From contig CM043959.1 of the NCBI GenBank assembly GCA_014529385.2, positions 91,367,529-91,431,528 on the forward strand: 64,000 bases of DNA. Direction: 5' to 3'. Positions 12,064 through 23,776 of the stretch are shown here, piece after piece. Position numbers and translations under genes: made by a program. A model generated the notes under the pieces. The model was given only the letters and a program-made list of their open reading frames with translations, was not told the DNA's origin and made no database searches. The stretch is from Adiantum capillus-veneris (lineage: Eukaryota > Streptophyta > Polypodiopsida > Polypodiales > Pteridaceae). The number at the start of each line of letters is the position of its first letter. Position 1 is the first letter of the stretch.

Positions 12064-12490
12064 CTACAAGTAATGTGTACAACAACACCTTTTTGCAATG
12101 GATATGTAATGACTTCAAATTTGGAAATGAAACTATGCTTACTCATTTTGGAATGTTTCGCTTCTTATGTCAAGCTCTTTGTATTTAATTTGTGTTATAA
12201 TTTTTTATAAGTCTTTTGTACATTTTCGACGGGTGGTTCTTGCACACCATGCCATTGAACACATAGGGGGAGACTGGGAGGGGGGGAGTTGTGGATGAGT
12301 ATTTTGTTGGCTAGTGCTACAAAACCTTCACATCGTTAGCAGCTATGGAAAGCTTCCATATGTGTTGCAGCCATAGCCATGGATATCTTGTAGATGAAGT
12401 GGTAGAAGAAAGGGTAGAAGAGGTGCTTGGTAAAGTCTCCACAAGTGCTGCGTCCATGGAATCTTAGGGTGAGAGGACAGTGGAGGTGTA
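12064..12490. other. Non-coding stretch with G-rich tract
   Basis: No gene seen. A purine-rich run (AGGGGGAGACTGGGAGGGG) at about 12265-12285 resembles a polypurine tract, but no LTR start follows clearly. The word AGCTATGGAAAGCTTCC near 12343 also occurs in the repeat at 12541. Confidence 0.4.
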
Positions 12491-12540
12491 GATGAAAATG
12501 GGAAAGCACATAGAGAGAGAGTGTGTGTTTAGATCGAAGC

Positions 12541-12610
12541 AGCTATGGAAAGCTTCCATATGTGTTGCAGCTATGGAAAGCTTCCATATGTACTATAGCT
12601 ATGGAAAGCT

Positions 12611-12612
<2 letters not shown>
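12541..12612. repeat. Short tandem repeat, about 32-bp unit
   Basis: Two and a half units of AGCTATGGAAAGCTTCCATA followed by TGTGTTGC or TGTACTAT. A further copy lies upstream at about 12340-12375. Confidence 0.8.
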
Positions 12613-12674
<62 letters not shown>

Positions 12675-12688
12675 GAGGAGGAGGAGGT
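12613..12688. repeat. (GA)n microsatellite passing into (GGA)n
   Basis: About 29 GA units followed by six GGA-type units. The Arg-Glu open frame through it is an artefact. Confidence 0.95.
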
Positions 12689-13760
12689 AGAATGGAGGGT
12701 AATGGCTAAGACATGAAGATTTTGGTGAAAGAAAATAGATTTTTGACCGTGCATTTGGTTAGGACAGCTTTTGGGGAGTGAAAAGTGAGATTTAGAGTTT
12801 TTTTTTTTTGAAATTTTAGGGTTACTTTATGGACGCCCATGAAAATGGAGGGAACCTCCCCCATAAAGTATAAAGAGGATGTAGTATTTGGGGAGAGAAG
12901 CTCCAGTACTTCATTCCTAAAGGGAACATTTTGCAACAATAATACATTGAAGAAGAACCCCTCTGTTTGGTGGCCTAGATCATATTCTGTGAACATGACG
13001 AGACATTGGAGCATGATATCAATGTTGCTATATGCATCACGATGTTGGAGGATATGTGTTCAAAACGTGAGCCGGGAAGGCCCGCGGCCCCTGGCTGTGG
13101 GGGGTGTGAGTGAGAGAAAACAATAGACATTGAAAGCTCCGACAATTATCGTAATCATAATTAACTTGAGTACAGCCTTAAGTACAACTTAACATTAGCC
13201 AAGGTAGACTATTACCTACATCTTCACTTGGATTAACTAAAAATGAGGAGTTTACGCTCCCTTAACAAGATTAATGGGCCATTAATGGCTCCAAAACTCA
13301 TCAATATGATTAACAAAGCTTAAATTGATGACGGTGATGGAAATCTTCTCCATGTTGTTCTTCATGCTTCAAGTGCCCTTATGAGCTTCACAAAATTTCT
13401 CTCTTTGATTGCCTTTGTTCTTCCAACTACTTAAGAGCTTCACTCTCCTCTTTTTGCTTTAATTTCCCTTAAGAACTTTCCAAATCTCCTTGCTCACCAA
13501 AAACTGAGCTCTTTGATTGCTTACGAGAAGTTATTCCCTTCTCTCTCCTTGTGTGCTCAAAAACAAACTCCAATAGTTCGGTAAAAACTCCTTCTGAGAG
13601 CCCTCGTTGAGCTCTCTCCCTGCCAAAAAGAATCAATCTTCTTCCTCTTTGAGGCTCTTTTGCATCCTCTTTCATTGATTATCCCCTTCCCTCCAAGCTC
13701 AAGAGATACGAGCTTACTCCTCTTGCTTCCATCATGCCATCCCCTTGGCGGCCTTTCCAA
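12689..13760. other. Non-coding stretch
   Basis: Only short open frames without recognisable motifs. 13330-13730 is CT-rich on the + strand, with many CTTCC and CTCTTTG words. I see no domain, LTR or tRNA signal. Confidence 0.4.
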
Positions 13761-13775
13761 GGGGGGGGGGGGGGG

Positions 13776-13838
<63 letters not shown>
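13761..13838. repeat. G18-(AG)n microsatellite
   Basis: An 18-base G run is followed by about 30 AG units. Long frames on both strands here are dinucleotide artefacts. Confidence 0.95.
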
Positions 13839-13840
<2 letters not shown>

Positions 13841-15083
13841 GAGCTCTTCCCCCTCCTCCCTTGGTTCCTGCTCATTCCAGCCCTTCTCCTTGATGATATC
13901 TCCCCACCCGTTTTTCCCTTCATGCCATACCTCTAAAATAGCAACACTTCCTTTTAACAACGACGGTGCCGTCGTTGTGGGAATGGGAGTGGTGACATGG
14001 CATGTCAGGTTTAGACCAGCACCAAAACTGGCAAGACTTGGACCAAATCTTTTTGCAACAGCCTCATGAGCACTTTCCGCTTCATGGCCAATGCCATCCG
14101 AGTATTGCTCCAGTCGTCGCGAGCACGTCTCTACCCCCCTACGCCCTCATTTGCTGGTCGACGCCATGCCTCCACTATTTTTCCTCCCCTTCACACCTTT
14201 ATTAACCTTTGGAGCCCCCCCTTTGGGAGGCCATTGTCTTGAGGTCATGGCAGCCCCCCTTTAATTTCATAAAAGCACCACATTTGGCATACACTTCGAC
14301 CAAGGCATTGCTTAGCAAAACATTTGACACACAAATCGGCTAAGGCATTGCCAAACACAACATTAGATATACATCTCGACCACAGTAGTGACGAGCGTAG
14401 GTTCACCAGTATACCCCGCTATCAATGCACTGTTAAGAGATGACATTCTAGACTAGGTGCTCCTCGAGCACTTATTGCTCTATAAAGTGCACCATATTTT
14501 TGAACCTAGTCGAAGCCCAAAAACTCCCATATGGCACACTGTTCGAGGCGACCATCTCGATACAGAACTGGCCCCCACCAATAAAACTTCAACTAGCAAT
14601 ATCTTGCCAACCAGAATTCCAATTTTTGATCTGAAAAGACCAACTTGCACCATATGATGAACACTTCAAGTCCATGCACTCACTTCAGCCCTGACCCTTC
14701 ATCTGCAGTTGCCCAATCCGATACAAATCTGCAAACTTCTCAAACTTCAAACTGTCATAACTTCCTCATTGTAGCTCCAATTGGACAAGCCATAAAGATA
14801 GGCCTGTAGAGCACTTTCAGTACTACAATTCTAGTCCATTAATTTCCATTTATGCTCACTTCAAACATACTCTTTTTTAGCATCATTAAGACATCTATTG
14901 GCCCTTTAAAGCCGCATCTGGCATACATAAAGCTTAAAACTAGCTTGTTATCAAGCCATGATCACTGATCAATAATTAGGTAAGCTTCAATAAAGCACAA
15001 TGTGCATCCTTTTGGTATTTTTCTCATCATGGAAGCGGAGCTACACGACATGAAAGCCTTCGGTAGGTGTATGCTTGTTTGGC
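13839..15083. other. Non-coding stretch with a ~48-bp tandem motif
   Basis: At about 14275-14420 three diverged tandem units carry ACATTTGGCATACACTTCGA, CATTTGACACACAAATCGGC and CATTAGATATACATCTCGAC, two of them followed by AAGGCATTGC. From 14470 to 14900 the text resembles LTR-type non-coding DNA (for example CTGTCATAACTTCCTCATTG), but I cannot define ends. Confidence 0.45.
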
Positions 15084-16135
15084 TTAAGGATTTTGTAATT
15101 TTTTGTGGTACTCATAGAATGTGATAGTTCCAAGATGTAATGGCCTTGCACAATATAAATCGATTAGATGCATGAATTTAGTTTGGATGCAAGACAACAA
15201 CCTTTGATGAAGTGATGGCAGGGAGGAGTCAATATATTCAACATGCTCGCTCCTTATGATAATAGGTATCTTCAAATAGTTGATTGCTACTTTTTTTGCA
15301 GAGATTGGCTTCAACAATATTGAGGCAATCAAGTAGAGCTTCACCTGGTCCAAGCCAAGCCTTGTAGCATCATCTACAGAGAGGTTTAGTTTCCCAAGGG
15401 GTTCAAATTTCATGGCATACTTGAGGAGGTAATGTGATATAGATGAATTTGTGACTCTTTGAGTGTTCATATGTGCTTTCCATAGGAGGAGGACGGTGGG
15501 ATGATATGTAACAACATTTCGGTGTTTGTAACCAGGTCAATAGTAGAGCCATCAACAAGTAAAAGGATTCATAGTTGGAGTTGTATTATATTGTGTTTCA
15601 CATGCCATATTTATACACCTTTTTTTATGAGGTTTCATACACTTGTATATTTGATTTGTAATGACGAGATTTTGTAGCTTGGATGAGGAGCCATCTCGTG
15701 ATTCTGCTGCAATCTCATTTGTAACTTGGGAAAAATCATCTTTGGAGATCCACAGAATGACATGCACATGCAATGAGCCTCGGTTCTATATCTTTGGCAC
15801 ACCAGGTAATGCTCTACACGACCCAACATATTGTTTCCACCAAAGATGTATCTATTCAAGAAAGTGGGCAAGCAGTGATGGAAGAGGGCCGCACACTCTA
15901 GGGGACACTCGTTCCATTTTAAGTTTGGACTATAGCCTTGAGCAAGCTTCTCAATTGTTGTGATGACTTCTTGCCATCTAGTATGGGAAACCTCATCAAC
16001 AGTGATGCCAAGAACAAATGTGGGAGTCCCCATGTGTGAGGCATGAGCCATGTGTCCACCATTTTTATGGAGTCTCTCAAGTTTCTTTGATGCCAAGATG
16101 GAGTACCTGGCATTGTTGATGGTAGGTTGTATCAA
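15084..16135 (-). pseudogene. Helitron-superfamily Rep (HUH) domain, broken
   Basis: This is the Rep endonuclease part of a rolling-circle (Helitron or Helitron2/Helentron-like) transposase, which nicks and joins DNA through tyrosines. Reading leftwards: a segment with GTPTFVLGITVDEVSHTRWQ, then CPLECAALFHHCLPTFLNRY and MLGRVEHYLVCQRY. After a frameshift near 15785 comes the HUH metal-binding motif RGSLHVHVILWISKDD. The next segment (15470-15084) begins MNTQRVTNSSISHYLLKYAM, with the YLLKY tyrosine motif in the expected place and spacing. The order and block wording match the family closely. At least two frame breaks make it inactive. No helicase motifs were found further left, so the element is truncated or the helicase part is lost. 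Confidence 0.82.
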
Positions 16136-17270
16136 ATAAATTGCTTGATTGCATCTTGGAGAGATGCCTTTTGGTGAGTTTGCTTGTACTTATCGATGTC
16201 CCTTTGTAGGAATGTATTGTTTCTCAAGTTTGCAATCATGATAGCTTGTTTCAGTTGTACATCAAGAGCAAGTATGACTTGTACAACGTGTATATAGAGA
16301 AGAAACTTCCCACCCTCATTTTATGTACTCACTGAAGCCCATTTCACCTTGTGGGTTCCTTTTCCGTCAAATAAAGAGAAGGAAATATGCATGACTCCAT
16401 TGTTGTCCTTAGTTTCAAACCCATGGGTTGGTAGTCCATTATACTGAAAAGTGACCATCCGCTTGCTCAGCTGAGAGGTAACACCTATTTGTATGCAATT
16501 GACTCATGTGTGTCTTTTGACTAAATGCAGTTCTCTTTGCTATGCTATAGAGATTCTGCAAAATACCAATTTCACATTGAGTCTCTGCTTGCTGCATCAG
16601 TTCAAATGGATCATCCTCGCAGTGGTTTCTAATGATATTGTCTACATCAGATGGTGACAATACACATATGTATGTCTTCTTGTTAGGTAACAATGACCTT
16701 GTACTTCTTGAGAATCAAATTATTCTTTATGTTGTGCGCTAGTGTTGCTCTTAGTGTTGTGTCCATAAGGTGTAGAGTTGAGCGACACATATTCAAGTTT
16801 GTTGACCAGCATATTAACGGATTGTCAAGCAATGATCTTCTATCAAGCAGACCTTTTGCAACCACATTTGTTGTGGCGGTGACACTAAGTGGGACGTCAA
16901 TGACACTAAGGATCTAAAAAAATAGTTGGTTTGCATTCAAAATGGTTTGTATGTACTCGGGTTGCAAGATAACAACACTATTCTTTCTTGGGCTTTTTTT
17001 ACTTCTTGAACAACGAGTCCAATTTGTTGTGATACTATGGATTGTAGTTGTATGTATTCAAGTCTGTATTAAGTTTGCATATGCAAACTTTGTACGTGTG
17101 TTGTTGACGACCCTACACGGATCGTCTTTTATGGAGAGACTGCAAACACCACACGCTTTGCAGATGGAAATATTGTGGGCCTTGTTATTGCATCCTCTGT
17201 CTAGGCATCGTAAACACTTGAACCATGAAGAAGCAACAGGGTGGAGTATTTTCTTTCGCTCGCTCATAAC
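16136..17270 (-). pseudogene. Possible upstream part of the Helitron-like ORF
   Basis: Minus-strand frames continue upstream of the Rep domain in pieces. 16693-16439 begins MLPNKKTYICVLSPSDVDNI. Another piece reads about QAIMIANLRNNTFLQRDIDK near 16230. 17267-17058 contains the Cys-rich stretch SSWFKCLRCLDRGCNNKAHN followed by ISICKACGVCSL, which looks like a zinc-binding motif. Helitron-type transposases commonly have N-terminal extensions and zinc fingers ahead of Rep, so a shared ORF is reasonable. The frames are broken many times and I cannot verify continuity. Confidence applies to the association with Rep, not to any exact frame. Confidence 0.4.
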
Positions 17271-17929
17271 TTGATATGTGGCATGTTATCGGCTTCTTTT
17301 GCGACTACCACCGAGTGCAATCGTCGTTGATGACATTATGAGCATCTGCATTTGTGCAAAACTGTGGATGTAATATAAACAAATTAGTATATATGAAACC
17401 AGAAAGGACCTATGTAATTAGATATGAGCCATATTATTGCAAGCCATATTGAATTGTTTAGCCATTGTTGAAGAAAGATATGCCCATTTCAGAGACAAGA
17501 CACATGCAAGTAGTCAAAGCATAGGGTTTCTACAACTCGAAAGTGGTTGGAAGATTTAATGAGTTCTCTAGATATTGTTGAAGAAAGAAACACTCATTTA
17601 AGAGAGGGAACGTAGGCACTTCTCGGAGTGCACATCAAGACGTTCCAACTCATAGTCTAATTCAGCTAGCGTGTTTTTTGAGAGGCACTACTCCGAAGGT
17701 AGTTGTTATTGATTATGCTTTGTACGAATTTGATTTTAAAAGAGGTCTTAGTATGCATGAAGTCAATCTTGTAGTGGTTGCATAATTGTTTGGAGAATAT
17801 GCAGAGTTGATTGACGATCCATGCAATTGCATACACACCCATTGACTTGCTTCAAGGGCATGGGGATTTGATATCTAGGAGTTTAGCTGCTCGCCATGAC
17901 CTAATGATGTGCTCTTTGTGCTTGCAAAT
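17271..17929. other. No recognisable feature
   Basis: I see no coding domain, repeat or RNA gene in this stretch. It separates the Rep remnant from the kinase remnant. Confidence 0.4.
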
Positions 17930-18420
17930 AATAGTTGGTCCTCTCTCGAATGGTGATCAAAGTGCAAGACCCCAATCTATAATGCCTACTCGTGGTGTTC
18001 CTTCTCTGGTGAAGTGTAGCATTATGTTCCAAGAGTGAAGGTCCTTGTGGATAACACCATTCTCATGGGCAAATGCAAGAGCTTGCTCTTGTATATGAAT
18101 AAAGATGATGCATGGTTGATGGTAAGCATGCATTGCCATAGCTCAAGTTCAGTTGGTTTCTTGCTACCTTCATCACCTTGTGCCACCAAAATTTTGTTGA
18201 GGCTTCCGTAAGGTGCAGGTATGCACTCCATCATATCACCAAGGGAAGGCCCATTGAAATGAGGGAAAATAAGAACCTATGGTGATTGACGATTGTGTGC
18301 AAGGGGGATACCCCTGTGGTTGAGGTCAACATTGCTCTCAATGGCAAAAGACTTGAACTGTTCCTTTGCTCAATCTTTGGATTCCTTACAACAATATGTC
18401 ATGGTAGATGGAAGGAAATA
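17930..18420 (-). pseudogene. Protein-kinase domain remnant
   Basis: Reading leftwards, 18360-18022 encodes KEQFKSFAIESNVDLNHRGI (an alpha-C-like helix with its Glu), a stop where a hinge residue is expected, then VLIFPHFNGPSLGD and APYGSLNKILVAQG, typical of the hinge and alpha-D of a kinase. In another frame 18139-17957 gives ALAFAHENGVIHKDLHSWNI, the catalytic loop (HKD, with Asn at the metal-binding position), and RVGIIDWGLAL, where DWG takes the place of DFG. These are definitive kinase motifs in the right order and spacing. An in-frame stop and at least one frameshift inactivate it. A further open segment at 18682-18440 may be the upstream part. It lies on the same strand as, and 5' to, the Helitron Rep remnant. 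Confidence 0.78.
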
Positions 18421-18780
18421 AATTCCTTCTATAGTGCATTCATCCATGCTTGATAGCTTCAAATGGAATGCCCAATGTGAAAGAGCACAATGAGTTTATC
18501 ACACTTTTTTGAACATGTGCATTGGACATGCAGAATTCGCTTTCCCTAAGAATTTCCTTCCGGTTCTTCTTGGTGAAGAAGGTTTGCATGTCACCGTACT
18601 CCATTGCATTTTTCTTTCTCAATCTTAAAGCAGTTATACCAATGTTGTACTTTTCCCATGTCTCTGGCCTCTGGCAATTCATGTCGCAGGTCTACAACAC
18701 ACTTCGGCATGTTCCCAACAATACTAAGCAGAAGGTGTCATATAGTGGTAACGTTGGCCCCCTCAAACTTGGAGATTGTT

Positions 18781-20447
18781 GAGTGAACCACTTCATTTAG
18801 CAATGATTGCAAGCGCCACTCATCTCGCAACATTGAAGCAGTATCATCTAGTGTAAGGGCATCGACTATCCACACCAATTGGGTGTGCAAACGCTTCTTC
18901 ACTTCTAGTGCTTGTTCATGATTTGTCTACCTACAAGCAGGGAAATGAATTTATGATGTGATGATGAAAGCATTTATCACTCCAAAATCCAAAAGTGAAC
19001 TTGGAATTGGTTTAACGAGGGTGTGACCTTCACAATTACTGAGAAGGGAAAGAAAAGCAATGAAATAGTATCCCCAAGTACATTTTGATGGTGATGTCAA
19101 ACAGAATGTAAATCTGTAAATCAACTAGAGAGTAGAAAGAAACATGCGCAGTAACTGATCTGTGGTGTAGGTGGTTTATGATTTCAAAGTGTGCATGGGG
19201 TGATATTGAAATGTGCTTATAATTTTCCACGAGACTTGTAGCCGAGTGTATGATTGATCTCAAATGTGTGTTTTGCCACAATACTTGTTCAACATTGTTG
19301 TATGATCTGATGATGGCCCTTGCAATTGAGAGGACGATTGATGCCAACAGGATGTAGAGCATGGTAAAGACAAGCGATGTTGATCTACATGAAATAATCT
19401 ATGGTGTAGTGGTTTATGATTTCAAAGTGTGCATGGTGCAATATTGAAAATGTGCTTATAATTTTCCAGGCGACTTGCAGCCGAGTGTACAACTGATCCC
19501 GAATATGTGTGTTTTGTCACGCAGCTTGTTCATCATTGTTGTATGGATCTGAGGATGGCACTTGCAATCGAGAGGAAGACTGATGCCAATGAGACGTAGA
19601 GCATGTGAATGGGAAGACATGGCATTTGCAATCAAAGAGACAGTTGATGTCAAAGCAATGAGATTTTTGTGCACTTAAAAAGGAGTACGCAACTATTGTG
19701 CAACAGAAGTAAGCTCAAATTTAGATTTCAATAGCAACGTCCACCACTATTGACTAACAAGCATTGAAGAGCAGATTTCTTTGACAAACACGTAGACAAT
19801 TGACGGCCAATGTACACCACCCGAAAATGGTAGAGTTTGCGAGGAAAGTGCCCTAGTTGAAAATAAAATATGCATTAGGAGATTGTTGGGAAAAAGATAA
19901 TAACTATTAATATATAGATTATGCAGCCACATACATTGCTCGTGCAAAATGCATGTGTATTGTGCAAACACCGCTTGCACAAAATGCTTGTGTGTTGTGA
20001 AGGAAAAAAACCATACATAAGTATAGTGTGGAGTTGGCATTCTCCACATTATTTATAATATCATAGGGAATGTGCCCTTCCCCTGCCACTTTTATCCCCT
20101 CGAGTGTTGAAGGGGGCCTTATGCTTTTCCTCTAGTGTTATAGGGACAAGGTTTCTTTTTTGAAATCAAGATAATGAAAAGAAGTTGTTACCTTTACTTC
20201 GTTCCATTTGATTGAAGAAAGATCGGAAGTCGTTGAGTCAAATGTTCAGATCCTTCACACAGTATAAGTGCGTTATTGTGGACATGCAACATAGTAGATT
20301 TCAAGGAAGGGTTTCTATTAACAAGCTAAAAGAGAGGCTAATAAAGGTAATCACATTTTCCAGTGGATGTATTAGTTTTTCTATATTAAATGTAAAGTCA
20401 AAGACCTCCTATTTCAAACATAAAAAATGGACTTCTTGAATCTTAAT

Positions 20448-20450
<3 letters not shown>
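18781..20450. other. Non-coding stretch
   Basis: No domain recognised. It contains the diverged direct repeat listed at 19160-19610. Short frames elsewhere have no motif. Confidence 0.4.
19160..19610. repeat. Diverged direct duplication, period about 238 bp
   Basis: GTGGTTTATGATTTCAAAGT occurs at 19171 and again at 19409. About 200 bp downstream of each copy matches with scattered substitutions and small indels (shared GTGCTTATAATTTTCCA, CTTGTTCA, TGATGCCAA and GTAGAGCATG words). Confidence 0.85.

Positions 20451-20506
<56 letters not shown>
20451..20506. repeat. (TC)n microsatellite
   Basis: About 28 pure TC units. Confidence 0.95.
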
Positions 20507-20509
<3 letters not shown>

Positions 20510-20924
20510 CTCTCTGCACTCTAAGAGAGGGAGCATTTATATCGGGGCAGTGCCAAGCACAACATCTCCTTTTGACAACCTTTACCTAACAATAGCCTCG
20601 TGAATTCTGAGGCCCATACCAGCATGTTGCGTAGAATTGAATGCCTATGAGGGTGATTGTGTGTGGAGAGAGGCCCAATGCATGTGAGGGTGATTGCGTG
20701 TGGAGAGAGGCCCTCGCATCCGATCAATTGCTAGTTAAAAATCGAGGCCCAATGTATGTTGACCGACTAAAATTGTGAAATCCCGCGTAGATTTGGAGCT
20801 TGCTTTTAAGAGAAACGAAAAATTTACACATTGTAGTGTACCTACCAGCAAAAACTTCAAATTTCTAAAAAAAGGTACAAGTTGTCGTTTTTTTTTTCTC
20901 TCTTTGCATTAGTGTGTGTTTACC
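20507..20924 (+). other. Upstream flank / possible leader of element B
   Basis: No primer-binding site or 5' LTR was found. A T9 run followed by CTCTCTTTGCA precedes the gag start, in the same position and style as in element A. GTGTGTGGAGAGAGGCCC occurs twice (about 20658 and 20697). Confidence 0.4.
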
Positions 20925-22203
20925 ATGGCCAATGAGAATATCCCACCTACCACACGTTTGATTTTGAGCACATAGATCAAAATCAGGGCACCATGGGTGC
21001 TGCTGACACTAAAATGCATGATGATGATGATCTAGGAGATCATAGGCTTGTAGATATGGCTTCTTTCAAGACTTTGGAATGTCGCCAAAGAGTACTTGAA
21101 AGCAACCTCTCTCCACTCAATGCAAATGTTACCAATCTTACGGAGTTACTTGTGAAATTTATGAATTCACAGACGACTCAAGGAGCCACAAGTGGCACGA
21201 TTCAAGGGAACCAAGCTCGTGCGACTCAAGGAGTCCAAGAGACAAGTGTTGCAGAAGATGCAGAAGGTAGCAATGCATTACTTAAGAATATCACCATTCC
21301 TGAGTTTCACGGGGAAGAACGTGATCGCAATAAGGATGCAGTCAATACGTTCTTACACAAATGGAGTGATATTCATAGATTGAGACACACCCTGGATATA
21401 AAGACGGTTGTGGAAACAAGTCTATCTCTTAAAGGCAAGGCCTATAAGTGGTGGATGACATATCCAATAGATGCTCGTCCTCCGTCTTGGGGTGCGTTTC
21501 AAGCTTCTTTATCCAAAGAGTTTTTGGACTCCAATGAAGAAGATAAGAATTGGTTAGCATGGGACGCATGCCGCATGTCTGGCCTCTCTCTCACACAGTA
21601 TCTTTCGAAGTACCGGGAAATCATATTAAAACTAGAAGGTCTAGATGAATTCCAAAAGGTACGGGGTTTTAATAGGGGTCTTGACAAAGACTATCGTCTT
21701 CATGTCAAGAGCCAACATCCAAAAACTTTGGAAGAATCCATCAGTCATGCGCAAAGATATGATGATGACCAAGAGAGGAAAGCAAATGTTCATTACTCTA
21801 AGAATACTTTTGCTAAGAGCAATGTGGCTAAGAGCCAATGGCGAGGTAGATCTCCCACACGTTCCAAGAGGAATAAGAGACAATCTACCTCTCCATGCCC
21901 ACAAGAGGCTAAGAAGCCTAAGCAATCACAAGATACTCCACGTGGGTCTCTCAGCGCTGCTGATTTTGAGCGTGCAAAGAAACCGCACAATTTGTGTTTT
22001 AGATGTCTTTCGGACCAACATAACAAGAAAGATTGTCCTCTTTTGCAAGGCAAAGAAAAGGCCATGCACACGGTGCAACGCCTCACATTAGATTCATCTC
22101 CTAAATATTGTGATGTAGAGGTTCTTCATATGGAAGAAAAGCACAAGTGTTGTGTGCCTGCTTCAATGTGGCAGCCCACACCTTTGGCCCCCATGATTTG
22201 ATT
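20925..22203 (+). pseudogene. gag of chromodomain Ty3/gypsy element B
   Basis: Capsid and nucleocapsid gene. The likely ancestral start is the ATG at 20925 (MANENIPPTT), followed by a one-base frameshift; the main frame is open from 20993 to 22201 (402 codons). The capsid part includes EFHGEERDRNKDAVNTFLHK, LKGKAYKWWMTYPIDARPP and the block EGLDEFQKVRGFNRGL. A basic region rich in Arg, Ser and Lys follows. The nucleocapsid ends with a perfect CCHC knuckle, CFRCLSDQHNKKDC (C-x2-C-x4-H-x4-C). The gag is the best-preserved ORF of this element and is collinear with the gag of A on the opposite strand. The next frame (protease) overlaps its end in a different phase, as if a frameshift separates them. 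Confidence 0.9.
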
Positions 22204-22842
22204 CGCATGCATGGCACTACTAATGGACAATGTGTTTGTATTTTAGTGGATGATGGTGCAACTCATAACTTCTTGAAATATAAGCTAGTCAAGAAATTGA
22301 AGCTTACACAGACTACCTGCTCTCACAAGTATGTGGTGGAGTAGATGTCTGGGAATGATAAAGAAGTATGGGACACGGTAGTTCAAGGGGTCGAGCTTAT
22401 TGTTCAAGATCATACGATGACCCTTGACTTCCAAGTTATGAACTTGGACCATGCTGCTATAGTTTTAGGACGGGAGTGGCTGCATCGTTTAGGAAACACA
22501 TTGCACACGAGTTATGAACACAACTCCTTATCCTTTATGGCCAATGGTAAACATGCGCTTTTGCTTGGTGAGAAAAATATACCATCTGCACCTCTTATAT
22601 GTACATCCGAGCTTTCTATTCTGCAAAAAGCAGATTTAATAGATGAAGTCTTTTTGTGTTATTGCTTGTCTCCAAGTCTTGTGAATTCTCAAGAGCAAAG
22701 TGCGGTGAATTCTAGTAATGGTATGCAAAGTGCAATGAATTCTATTGATAAACAAAGTGTTAACAAATCTAACGAGGAAAATGCTCTCAATTTTAATTCT
22801 ATAGAGCAACATGCAACTGTTGTAAAATAAACATTACAGGAA
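22147..22842 (+). pseudogene. Retropepsin region of element B
   Basis: Aspartic protease domain. It shows CILVDDGATHNFLKYKLVKK (active site with Asp-Asp-Gly, as in element A), then TLDFQVMNLDHAAIVLGREW (the second conserved block). A TAG at 22342-22344 splits the frame between these two blocks, and reading resumes at once in the same phase (MSGNDKEVWDTVVQG). About 100 residues of Ser/Asn-rich linker with internally repeated NSxE/DQSxxNS patterns follow, ending at a TAA at 22828-22830. It would process Gag-Pol. It is non-functional because of the internal stop. Confidence 0.88.
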
Positions 22843-23776
22843 TTACAAGATTCTCCATCCCAGCATAACTCTAGTTTACTTTCTCCTTTTGCACGGCAAG
22901 AGCTAACTCACTTACTCACGGAGTATAGTGATGTGTTCTCAAGTGATTTACCACCGAGTTTACCCCCTACACGTGATGTGCAGCATGGCATAGATGTCTT
23001 GCCATGCACTAAACCGGTGAGTAAACCACCTTATCCTATGAGTGCTAAAGAAGCCAAGGAGGTTGAGAGTTAGTTGGCTGACTACCTTGCTCGTGATTTC
23101 ATTAGACCTAGCACTTTGCCTTGAGCATCACCAATTCTATTGGTAAAAAAAAAAGATGATACTATGCGCATGTGCGTAGATTATCGCGGATTAAATGCGA
23201 TAACCATCAAGAACAAGTATCATCTGCCTCGAGTGGATGAGTTGTTTGATCAACTCCATAGGGCAAGATACTATACAAAGATAGATCTTTGTTCAGGATA
23301 CCACCAGGTACGTATCCTACTACAAGATATCTCCAAAACTGCCTTTAGAACACGGTTCATGCATTTTGAATTTTTGGTTATGCCTTTTGGTCTAACCAAT
23401 GCTCCAGCTACATTTATGACACTCATGGATAGTGTCTTACGTCCCTATCTTGGAAACTTTGTTGTGGTTTTCCTTGATGACATTCTCATTTACAGTAAGA
23501 CTGAAGATGAACACATAGAACACTTACAATAGTGTTTGAACACTTACAATAGTGTTTGAACAGCTACAAACTCACGCGCTGTATGCTAAGCAAAGCAAGT
23601 GCGATTTCTTTAAAACAGAGATACATTACCTCGGTCATGTAATCTCTTATTCTAGCATAAAGATGGACACTGACAAGGTCGTTGCCATTCTTCGATGGCC
23701 ACATCCCAATACCGTTGAGGAGCTTCAAATATTTTTAGGCATGTCTGGCTGGATTTTATCGGCAGTATATCCGTGA
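22843..23776 (+). pseudogene. Reverse transcriptase region of element B
   Basis: RT domain with [50 protein letters not shown] and catalytic [10 protein letters not shown]. Upstream the N-terminal part (DLPPSLPPTRDVQH and KPVSKPPYPMSAKE) contains two TAG/TGA stops between 23072 and 23125. At 23519-23558 a 20-base segment (AACACTTACAATAGTGTTTG) is present twice in tandem, which shifts the frame between palm and thumb. The thumb segment then continues in a new frame at 23552 (SKCDFFKTEIHYLGHVISYS). The catalytic Asp pair is intact but the polyprotein cannot be made. Confidence 0.92.

Noticed and set aside
13660-14069. Several 60-111 codon frames with Arg-Glu or Ser-Leu repeats
   Set aside because: Artefacts of the G18-(AG)n tract; no domain on either side.
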